NCBI GenBank assembly: GCA_001508335.1
Contig: LGFX01000012.1
Location: 1 to 48,576, forward strand
DNA from: a candidate division TA06 bacterium 32_111
GTDB taxonomy: Bacteria; Hydrothermota; 32-111
DNA length: 48,576 nucleotides
Direction of reading: 5' to 3'
Both the position numbers and the translations under genes were made by a program. Below are positions 33,826-41,853 of the stretch, one piece after another; position 1 is the first letter of the stretch; every line of letters begins with the position of its first letter. The notes under the pieces are model-generated. The model made no database searches. It was not told the DNA's origin and was given only the letters and a program-made list of their open reading frames with translations.

Positions 33826-34218
33826 TCAGGTTAGAATTTTGAATATTTTGTTTACTCTCGTTATCAACTCTTCTGGTGAAAATGGCTTTGTAATGTAATC
33901 TATAGCTCCTTCCTGTAAGCCAGTTAACTTGTCTCTAACATCGGTTTTACAGGTTAACATCGCAACAGGTATTTTTCTTGTTTTTTCATCTGTATGAAGC
34001 ATCTTCATCACTTCCCAACCATCAGTTCCAGGCATCATGATATCAAGAAGAATCAGATCAGGTTTTTCTTTCAACGCATACTTTATTCCTTCATCACCAC
34101 TCAAAGCACCTATGACGGTGTAGTTCTCATTTTCAAGAATTATCCTGATCAAACTTATTATGTCCTCGTCATCATCGATTATAAGTATCTTTTTTAACTT
34201 TTCATCCTTCTGTTTCAT
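33826..34218 (-). CDS. Receiver-only response regulator
   Basis: A 130-residue single REC domain with the acidic pocket IIDDDED (13-19), phosphoacceptor Asp in LLDIMMPG (about 57), the switch Thr in MLTCK and the conserved Lys in YITKPFSPEE. It lacks an output domain, so it must signal by protein contact. The SD GGAGGGG precedes the ATG, within the last codons of the histidine kinase gene (17-base overlap). Likely partners are the kinase upstream and the EAL protein downstream. Confidence 0.95.
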   Translation of the reverse strand: MKQKDEKLKKILIIDDDEDIISLIRIILENENYTVIGALSGDEGIKYALKEKPDLILLDIMMPGTDGWEVMKMLHTDEKTRKIPVAMLTCKTDVRDKLTGLQEGAIDYITKPFSPEELITRVNKIFKILT

Positions 34219-35560
34219 TTTCCCCTCCTACTACCTTTAAAGGTAAAATGACCTTTACATTAGTTCCCTTTCCTACTATTGAGGTTACATCTATACTTCC
34301 TTTGTGTGCGTTTATTATTGTTTTTACTATAGTCAATCCAAGCCCCATGCCAGGATATTTTTTAGAACTCGTTTGTTCTACCTGATAAAATCTATCAAAT
34401 ATTTTTTCTACCTTATCAAAAGGGATTCCTATTCCGGAATCCTCAACCCTTACAACAGCATAAAGATTTTTGTTATCCATCTTTTCATAACCTGTTATTT
34501 TAATCTTACCATCCTTTGGAGTAAATTTCAAGGCATTATTGATTATGTTATCAAAAGCTTCAATTATAGCGTTCTTATCAGCATAAATAGGTGTTTCAAG
34601 ATTAGAGATATCAAGTTCGATCTTTATATTCTTTTCATCAGCCAAAGGGGTATATGTTTCAACCACATCTTTAAGAATCTTTTTAAGATTAAAAATCTCT
34701 CTATCAAGATTTATATATTCACTTTTCGCATATTTTATTATCTTATCTATTTGATTTAAAATCGAGTTAACATTTTTTATTACAACAGTTAAAGCCTCCC
34801 TCTGAGATGGCTGAAGATCACCCATCTTACCTGAATACATATAATCAAGGTAACCTTTTATTTTTGTGAGTGGAGTTTTGAGTTCATGTGAAATGTTTTC
34901 TATAACACTCGTTTTCGCACTATCAGTCTCTTTTAAAGACATATTCTGATCTTTAAGAATATTTATTACTCCCTTCAACCTTTCAATCTCATCAACATTT
35001 TTTTTAATTATTTCATTTACACTATTAAAAATATCATAAAATTCATTATCTATATGAACGTCTTCATTTTTACCACTTTTGATATAATCAACAATCTGTT
35101 TTATAGTATTCCTCCTTCTATCTTTTAGAAAAAAAACAAAATAGAGAATAGATAGAAAAAGAAGAGTTCCCAAAAGCATCTGCATAGTTAAAGCGAATCT
35201 AAATTTTGAATGTGTATCCTTGTAAACAAGAAGTATGGATTTGTTTTGACCGGAAAGATTATACTTGTATACTTTCGGGTATACTGATAAATCGTTTATA
35301 TCAAACATTTCACTTTTATAGATTATTTCATTTTTATAGAAATTATCATCATCAAAAATTATGCAAGCGGCGAGATCATCATCAATAGGTGATATTTGAT
35401 TTTTTAAGATCATCTCTTTCAGATATTTCTCACTTTTGTTTTTTAAATGTGTATCCTCAAGTTTATCAAGAATTATATTTATGATAACAAAAAAGAATAG
35501 CCAGATTATTAAAAAAGAAAATATAAAAATAATTAGATAAGACTGGTTATCCTTTTTCAT
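34202..35560 (-). CDS. Membrane sensor histidine kinase
   Basis: About 452 residues. Two membrane helices (roughly 8-30 and 124-144) flank an extracytoplasmic sensor of about 90 residues with no recognised fold. A HAMP-like/coiled segment, HisKA with the phosphorylated His in NISHELKTPL, and an ATPase domain with INNALKFTP (N box), VEDSGIGIP (G1), FDRFYQ (F box) and GMGLGLTI (G2) follow. An in-frame TTG lies nine bases upstream (35569), but neither start has a clear SD. It comes 32 bases after sprA, the largest gap in this part of the block, and leads a kinase-receiver-EAL set. Confidence 0.9.
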   Translation of the reverse strand: MKKDNQSYLIIFIFSFLIIWLFFFVIINIILDKLEDTHLKNKSEKYLKEMILKNQISPIDDDLAACIIFDDDNFYKNEIIYKSEMFDINDLSVYPKVYKYNLSGQNKSILLVYKDTHSKFRFALTMQMLLGTLLFLSILYFVFFLKDRRRNTIKQIVDYIKSGKNEDVHIDNEFYDIFNSVNEIIKKNVDEIERLKGVINILKDQNMSLKETDSAKTSVIENISHELKTPLTKIKGYLDYMYSGKMGDLQPSQREALTVVIKNVNSILNQIDKIIKYAKSEYINLDREIFNLKKILKDVVETYTPLADEKNIKIELDISNLETPIYADKNAIIEAFDNIINNALKFTPKDGKIKITGYEKMDNKNLYAVVRVEDSGIGIPFDKVEKIFDRFYQVEQTSSKKYPGMGLGLTIVKTIINAHKGSIDVTSIVGKGTNVKVILPLKVVGGENETEG

Positions 35561-35601
35561 TCTAAACAATTATAAATCTTTTTTATGGAAAATACAATAT
35601 G

Positions 35602-38600
35602 CTAAAATCTAAAAAGGGTCCAGAACCCCAAACTTATGAGTTGCCTCTTATCCCCCCTTTTCATATCTTCACTTCTTGAAAAAGTTATATTTATTCCACC
35701 TGAAACGTTGTTCGTGAAATTGTAATCAGCTCTTGGCTTAATATCGTAAAGTATTTTATCTTCAACTGTGTTGTTGTTAGTTATATCAACATCCTGAACT
35801 TTTGTGTACGAGAAATCTATTCCTGTGTTCAAATTTGATTTGAACTTTACAACCTTTTTAATCAGGGGGATATTAAATCCTGATGGTGAAGAAAAAGAGT
35901 AGTTAAAAGAAAGTGTATTAGAAAATGTTTTATTCTCCCTTGAAAGTGTAAGCGATGAGTATGAGTTTGAAATAGATTTTGAATAGTTTAGATTGTAGTT
36001 GAAATTCAAATTGAACGAGGTCGCACCAGAGAGTCCAACGAGAGGATAAAAATCCAATGAGGTGTTGTTTCTGTTCAACAAAGTATCGTTAATGAATGAG
36101 AATATTTCTCCTTTAGAAATTGATGTTGTCAAGTTTAAAAATCTTAGATATTTCCCAAAAGGACCTATCTGCTCTATATTAGATAAAGTGAAGGAAAGGT
36201 TCGGCCACTTTCTGTTTATATCTTTTATGATATTTTCATTCTGCCCACTCCTGTTGTAAGAGTAACTGTATGATCCTCTAAGATCAATATTCCAGAAAGA
36301 TAAACCGGATGAGAAAGAATAACTGTAATTTGTATTTTTTCTGTTTTGAGAATATGAAGAGATGTAATCTGCTGGTAACGTATCCCAAAGACCTATTTTA
36401 TAAAAAAATGGAGGGTTTTCTCTCACATAGTTGAAAGAGGTTGTTCTGTTTGTTGAATAAGAATAGTTTATACCTGATAGATTATCTAAAAATTTGTCGA
36501 AGTATATGATTATCCATTGAGGCGAGCCGACAATCACTAAAGAATCCTTTGATTCGTCCCTCAAACTTGTAATAAGTTTTAAAATCTTTGCATAATCTAC
36601 ATTCCCATTCAAGGATAATCTAAAACTCTGAGAGAGATCTGTTGAGAATAAAGAATCAAGTGAGTATAGATTTTTATTGTTCCTTTCAGAGAAGTTTGTT
36701 GAAACGTTTAAGGTATGCGTGATATATTTTATAAATGAGGGGTTATAGTTTAAGTTGAAGTTGTTGTTCTGACCAGTCCTTTTTCCTAAAAGTCCAAAGA
36801 ACTCGTTATCATCCTGTAAAAGATCGTGGATTTTACTTTCAGAATAATTTATTTCAAGCGACCTGAATATCCTATATTTCGTTGAAAATGACCTGTTGAA
36901 ATTCTTTAAGTAATTTTCTCCAACATTGACGAATCCATTTTCTCCAAGAAGGAAAGATTTAGTCTGGTTTGTTGAATATGAAAGGTTATATGAAATGTTG
37001 GATGGGAAGTAGTATATTTCGAAACCTTTAAAAAGTTTTAAAGGAACTATACCAAAATTGTAGGTAAAATTTGAAGATAGAGAGTTCGTTTTTGTTGTAT
37101 CTGTTCTGTTATAGGTAAAATTGTTCGAAAAAGAATTCGAATATGAAAACGAAGGTATATCCAAAATGTAATGTAAGAATCTGTTAGTAAAATTTTTTCC
37201 TCTTTTCAAATTAACACTGAAACCTTTTGATGTTGAGTAATTTGAAAACCTTTTGACTTCATCACTTGAAAGGGTGTAATCTGAACCAATATAGTAGACG
37301 GGTCTATTTATGGACCTAGAATATGAATACGTTATTGGGGAAACTATACCAAAGAATTCAGGTAAAAGTTTTTCACCGTTCAAACTTGCTGAAAATCTAT
37401 AGTTGTTGTTAAAGTTACCTGAACCATATTTTTCACTAACTGTTTTGAAATAAGGATTCTTAAGTCCAACCAAAAATGTTACACTAAAAAGTTCAGGGAT
37501 TTCGAGGGTCGAAGATATATCACCCGCATAACCTAGTTCATTTTTGGGACCTATTACCATAATATCATCCACCCACACTTCAGTCGACTCTAAAGTGTTA
37601 GCCTTATTTTGAATATACAGTTCAAGATAACCTATATTTGTTAAAGATGGTGAGCCAAAAAATCCATACATCTCTTTTTGAGAAAAACCTTTGTCTAAAT
37701 TACTTTTTTTAAGATTGACCAGAGAGTCAAGATAAACTGTAATAGTATCCCATTCATTTCTTGGATTGTACTTAATAAAATAGTAGTTTAAAGAATCTCC
37801 ACCAAATTTTAAATAAAAATCGAAAGAATCGGAATCTGTTGATCTGATGTAGAACTGTAACATTTCATACCTTTCATAACTTTCCTTCAAAGGCAAAATT
37901 TTGTATACTTTTCCTGCCTCGTCGTGTTCAAAACCTTTACAGTATATAACCATAGATTGTTCTCTTTTAGGTTTTCCGTTGAAATCAACTCCAGGGTTGA
38001 ATGGAGGATAGTAGTCAGGATCAGTCTGGTTATTCTTTGCTCCAAAGAAAAATTTTGTGCTATCACCGTTAACCATCTTACTTTTCCATTTGTTCGTTAC
38101 CATAGAGATCTGATATATCGAGAGTGTATCATCTTTTGAAACTCCATACCAGTACAACCGAGAATACTTTATAAATTTCAAATCTGGATTTCCAACCTTC
38201 TGAACTGATGATGATTGCAATGGTATCCTAAAAAGTTTCCAACCTGTTGAAGGGTTTTCGTAAACGAGATTCTCATCGGAACCGAGATTTATATTAAACC
38301 TGTAATAATCCTCTCTCGTGTTTAACGACCCATCCCTATCAAGGTCCTCGCTATCGAACATATTGTTATTTTCAGTTCCATTTATCTTTTCGTAATAATA
38401 CTGTTGTGAAAGAGAGTAATAATAATCATCGTTTCCATCATCACCAACAATATTTAAAGAATCCTCACCATAAACTCCATCAAGTCCAGTATCCTCATTT
38501 ACATCAAGGATTCCATCATTGTTTTTATCCTCTGTTTGCAGTATACCATCAGGTCCTAAAAGGGTTTTATTTTTGTCTCTCCTTACCATATCCTCAGGGA

Positions 38601-41022
38601 TATTCTTTCCAACCTCAATCACTACATTCCCTTCTTCACCTTTTACCCAGATCTCTAAAAACATCATATCGGTTAAATCTATTCCGGTTCTTGAAATGAG
38701 TTGGTTTAATGTTACAAAAGTGTTTGATGAGGATAAAGGGTTGTCCATAAAAATTTTTAGAACTGAAACATCCTTCGTTTTTTCAACATCTGGAAGGAGT
38801 GAATTTATATTTCCATTCAGTTCAATAGCATTGTACCAAAAGTATTTTTCTGAAAGGTTGTTTGGATCAAAACCTGAAGGTAAGGAACCAAAAACCCAAG
38901 ATTTTCTATCTATCGATATATCGTTTGATACTATTACGGATTCCATATTTTCTATGGATGCCTTCTTAGCACTGTTGTTTTCAGGTTTAGAAAGGGCAAC
39001 TTTTGAAACAACTGAAAATTTTGAAGGTGAGGTTGTGTTGTAAAAAGGAAGAAGATTTGCAAGGTCACTCAAAGTATAAAAATTTTCATCGTATTTAATA
39101 TCACCTTCTCCAAGAAGTATCTCCTGCGGCTCCTCGCCAATCCTTGGATAATCTTCAAGATTGTAAGAAAGAGTGTTATAAATCCAGTTAGAATTTGCAA
39201 AGAGTTTATCGGATAGTTGATAATCTAAATGCATTCCAAGAAGATTTTTCGAAGTTAAAGAAAGGAATGGAGAGTACTGATAATCGATAGTTATCTGAGC
39301 GTTAGGCGAGTTAACAGCATCAGTTAAAAAATTTACGATTCCATACTCGTAATCTATAGTATAATCTTTATCTTTAGTTAAAGTAACACCGTTAACTTTC
39401 ACAACTTCAGATCCTTCAATTATATTGAAAGTCCCCAAAGAATAAACAGATTGGCTTCCACTGAATTTTATATCAAGATAATATTTTCTCCCAATAGAGG
39501 TTCCACTCTCAAGAGTCCAGTAAATTATAGAATCTTTATCTATAAGGCTATCCGAATCGAAAGGGTAAAGTGAAGGGAAAATCAAAAATCCTCTATTAAA
39601 ATCTACAAAATTTAAATCGACATTACCATCACCATTTTGATCGAGCCCTAACAATTTTAAGTATGTGGTGTTTCCCTGCAACTCGTAATCATCCCCAGAC
39701 CCGGTGTTAACCTTTTTTATAGATAGTTTAAAACTTTCAGGTATTATGTTTTTAGAAGTGAAAGAGTAAACATTTTTCATCATGTATTCCCAGGTTGGAG
39801 AGAATGGATAATCATCCTTCTGTTTTATTATTTTAAGAATCAAAGTATCAACAGTACCAAAACTACCAACGGTATCTATACGTCCATCAGATCTTTTTAC
39901 AATGTATGATATCCCTATAACCTCAGATGAAGGAAGTGTTGTGGTAAATTCTATAAACTGACCATTTTTGTAATATATATAATCCTTATCCTCCCCAGGT
40001 ATCATAAGTGAGAAATTACCGATAAAGAACAAAGAATCCAAAATTGAAGGATCAAAGTACAGTTTCGCTGGTAAAACTCCCTCCTCATCGTTATTGGAAC
40101 CTATACCATCATCCTTATACACATTTAAAAGTATTATCGAATCCGATTGGGAAAGACCTAAAAGGAAGAATCTATTCTTCTGATAATCGATATCATATAT
40201 TTTAAGAGAATCAACGCTTGTGTTACCAACAAACTGTTTCTGCTCATTTTCTCCGGATTCCTTCGATGCAACAAAGGTATAGTTCAAACCTCCGAGTTGT
40301 CCACTTCCTTTCAAACCAAAAAGTCCCTTATGCTGGGGTGTTCCTCCGATAAGTTTAATACCTGGTAAAGAAAGAGAAATGTCTCCTGCCTGAACGGATT
40401 GTAATATATCATCGTCAAGACCTTTATATTCTAAAACAACTGTATTATCGGATTTTCTTTCGGTTTCACTGTTATGTTTCAGGTTGACTTTTATCCTTTC
40501 CCCAACAGTTCCGGTAACGTTAACTATAAGTTGCTGTTTCAGCATGAATTCAGGTATCCATGAGATGTTTGCTGTTCCCTTCTCCATCGCTGTTAAATCA
40601 AAAGTTTTACTTCCTGAATAATCAATCCTTTCAGATCCTTCAACAACGAGTTTTCCACCCTCTCCAAAAAAGGATTTCATCTTTCCGAAGGTTATGGGAA
40701 TATCTATATCACCGATAAGTCCACTCGATGAGGATGTCTTAAAAGATTCCTTAAAACTTGCGGAAAGCATCTCCCTTATCATGTTTTGATTCTTATGGGA
40801 AAGGTATAGGTCTTTCGGTTTTATAGAATCTATGAATAAAAAATTACCTTTATAGAAAGTTTTGAATAGAACAAGATCATTTTCCTCGTCGAACTCTATA
40901 ACCTGTTGATAACCATCAAATTCTTTTTTGTACTCTAAAAATTTATTCTCAAGAGTCTTATCCTCTTGAGAGAATAAGAATATGAAAAAGAAAATTGGGA
41001 AAAATATTTTTAAAATTTTCAT
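35602..41022 (-). CDS. sprA: SprA-like T9SS outer-membrane translocon
   Basis: The largest gene in the window, 1806 residues. A signal peptide (1-19) is followed by the SprA N-terminal pattern (NVTGTVGERIKVNLKHNS, LEYKGLDDDILQSVQAGDIS, KLIGGTPQHKGLFGLK) and repeated domain ends of the type KDKDYTIDYEYGIVNF. It then shows KNLLGMHLDYQLSDKLF and a long C-terminal series of alternating beta strands ending in LGFWTLFRF, as expected of a giant beta barrel. In Flavobacterium SprA is the 36-strand T9SS channel. Members outside Bacteroidetes are shorter, and this one is short compared with the roughly 2400 residues there. Acidic Ca2+-like loops (DKNNDGILDVNED, DLDRDGSLNTRED) lie mid-protein. It overlaps nfo by an ATGA. 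Confidence 0.9.
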   Translation of the reverse strand: MKILKIFFPIFFFIFLFSQEDKTLENKFLEYKKEFDGYQQVIEFDEENDLVLFKTFYKGNFLFIDSIKPKDLYLSHKNQNMIREMLSASFKESFKTSSSSGLIGDIDIPITFGKMKSFFGEGGKLVVEGSERIDYSGSKTFDLTAMEKGTANISWIPEFMLKQQLIVNVTGTVGERIKVNLKHNSETERKSDNTVVLEYKGLDDDILQSVQAGDISLSLPGIKLIGGTPQHKGLFGLKGSGQLGGLNYTFVASKESGENEQKQFVGNTSVDSLKIYDIDYQKNRFFLLGLSQSDSIILLNVYKDDGIGSNNDEEGVLPAKLYFDPSILDSLFFIGNFSLMIPGEDKDYIYYKNGQFIEFTTTLPSSEVIGISYIVKRSDGRIDTVGSFGTVDTLILKIIKQKDDYPFSPTWEYMMKNVYSFTSKNIIPESFKLSIKKVNTGSGDDYELQGNTTYLKLLGLDQNGDGNVDLNFVDFNRGFLIFPSLYPFDSDSLIDKDSIIYWTLESGTSIGRKYYLDIKFSGSQSVYSLGTFNIIEGSEVVKVNGVTLTKDKDYTIDYEYGIVNFLTDAVNSPNAQITIDYQYSPFLSLTSKNLLGMHLDYQLSDKLFANSNWIYNTLSYNLEDYPRIGEEPQEILLGEGDIKYDENFYTLSDLANLLPFYNTTSPSKFSVVSKVALSKPENNSAKKASIENMESVIVSNDISIDRKSWVFGSLPSGFDPNNLSEKYFWYNAIELNGNINSLLPDVEKTKDVSVLKIFMDNPLSSSNTFVTLNQLISRTGIDLTDMMFLEIWVKGEEGNVVIEVGKNIPEDMVRRDKNKTLLGPDGILQTEDKNNDGILDVNEDTGLDGVYGEDSLNIVGDDGNDDYYYSLSQQYYYEKINGTENNNMFDSEDLDRDGSLNTREDYYRFNINLGSDENLVYENPSTGWKLFRIPLQSSSVQKVGNPDLKFIKYSRLYWYGVSKDDTLSIYQISMVTNKWKSKMVNGDSTKFFFGAKNNQTDPDYYPPFNPGVDFNGKPKREQSMVIYCKGFEHDEAGKVYKILPLKESYERYEMLQFYIRSTDSDSFDFYLKFGGDSLNYYFIKYNPRNEWDTITVYLDSLVNLKKSNLDKGFSQKEMYGFFGSPSLTNIGYLELYIQNKANTLESTEVWVDDIMVIGPKNELGYAGDISSTLEIPELFSVTFLVGLKNPYFKTVSEKYGSGNFNNNYRFSASLNGEKLLPEFFGIVSPITYSYSRSINRPVYYIGSDYTLSSDEVKRFSNYSTSKGFSVNLKRGKNFTNRFLHYILDIPSFSYSNSFSNNFTYNRTDTTKTNSLSSNFTYNFGIVPLKLFKGFEIYYFPSNISYNLSYSTNQTKSFLLGENGFVNVGENYLKNFNRSFSTKYRIFRSLEINYSESKIHDLLQDDNEFFGLLGKRTGQNNNFNLNYNPSFIKYITHTLNVSTNFSERNNKNLYSLDSLFSTDLSQSFRLSLNGNVDYAKILKLITSLRDESKDSLVIVGSPQWIIIYFDKFLDNLSGINYSYSTNRTTSFNYVRENPPFFYKIGLWDTLPADYISSYSQNRKNTNYSYSFSSGLSFWNIDLRGSYSYSYNRSGQNENIIKDINRKWPNLSFTLSNIEQIGPFGKYLRFLNLTTSISKGEIFSFINDTLLNRNNTSLDFYPLVGLSGATSFNLNFNYNLNYSKSISNSYSSLTLSRENKTFSNTLSFNYSFSSPSGFNIPLIKKVVKFKSNLNTGIDFSYTKVQDVDITNNNTVEDKILYDIKPRADYNFTNNVSGGINITFSRSEDMKRGDKRQLISLGFWTLFRF

Positions 41023-41852
41023 AACATGGAGTACAAAATTTTTAGATCACGCTCATAGTCCTTTACATTGCCTGGGACTTCAAGAACCATAGGATGTTTT
41101 TTAAACCTTCTATCTTTTAAAATTAACTCAAAAGATTTTAAACCCAAAAAACCTTTTCCAATAAACTCATGTCTATCTTTTTTTAACCCTTTATCGAATT
41201 TGGAATCGTTCAGATGGAAGAGTTTTAATTTTTTTAAACCTATTATTCTATCAAAATCTTCAAATGTTTTTTCATAACTATCTTTTTCTCTAATATCGTA
41301 TCCAGCCTCAAAAGTATGACATGTATCGTAACAAACAAAAACTCTTTCTTGTTTTTTAACTTTTGCTATTATATCCCTTAAATGTTCAAATCTGTATCCT
41401 ATAGAACTACCCTGACCTGCAGTTGTTTCAAGAAGGATATTTCCATAACCAACATTTTCAAATATTATGTCTAAAGCCTGAGCAACCCTTCTTATACCAA
41501 ATTCTTCACCTTCTCCAAGGTGATTGCCTGGATGAAAAACAACATCTTCTATTTTAAGTTCTTCAGCCCTTTTCAAATCATCTGAAAGATTGTTTATACT
41601 CTTTTGGAATATCTCTTCATCCTTAGTAGCGAGGTTTAAAAGATATGAAGCATGGATATTTACATACTTTACATTTGAACTTCTAAAACCTTTTTTGAAA
41701 TCATCAATCTCACCCTTTGCAAGAGATTTGCTTTCCCATCTCCTTTGATTTTTTGCGAATATTTGAACCGCCGAACATTTTATACTGTCAGCGGTTTCAA
41801 ACATCTTTAAAAATCCATCAGATATTGAAAAATGTGCTCCAAGATAAGGCAT
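41019..41852 (-). CDS. nfo: Endonuclease IV (AP endonuclease)
   Basis: Cuts DNA at abasic sites in base excision repair. The 277-residue TIM-barrel protein has GAHFSISDG (5-13), VQIFAKNQRRW, HASYLLNLA, VFHPGNHLG, LLETTAGQGSSIGY, CYDTCHTFEAGYD, FHLNDSKFDKGLKKDRHEFI and VLEVPG, covering the trinuclear zinc ligands. It lies one base from the DUF2723 gene and shares an ATGA with sprA, so a repair enzyme sits between two envelope genes in one transcript. Confidence 0.97.
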   Translation of the reverse strand: MPYLGAHFSISDGFLKMFETADSIKCSAVQIFAKNQRRWESKSLAKGEIDDFKKGFRSSNVKYVNIHASYLLNLATKDEEIFQKSINNLSDDLKRAEELKIEDVVFHPGNHLGEGEEFGIRRVAQALDIIFENVGYGNILLETTAGQGSSIGYRFEHLRDIIAKVKKQERVFVCYDTCHTFEAGYDIREKDSYEKTFEDFDRIIGLKKLKLFHLNDSKFDKGLKKDRHEFIGKGFLGLKSFELILKDRRFKKHPMVLEVPGNVKDYERDLKILYSML

Positions 41853-41853
41853 A

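Noticed and set aside
38519-39043. Plus-strand open frame opposite sprA (174 codons)
   Set aside because: Antisense shadow of a clear long gene; no motif or start signal.
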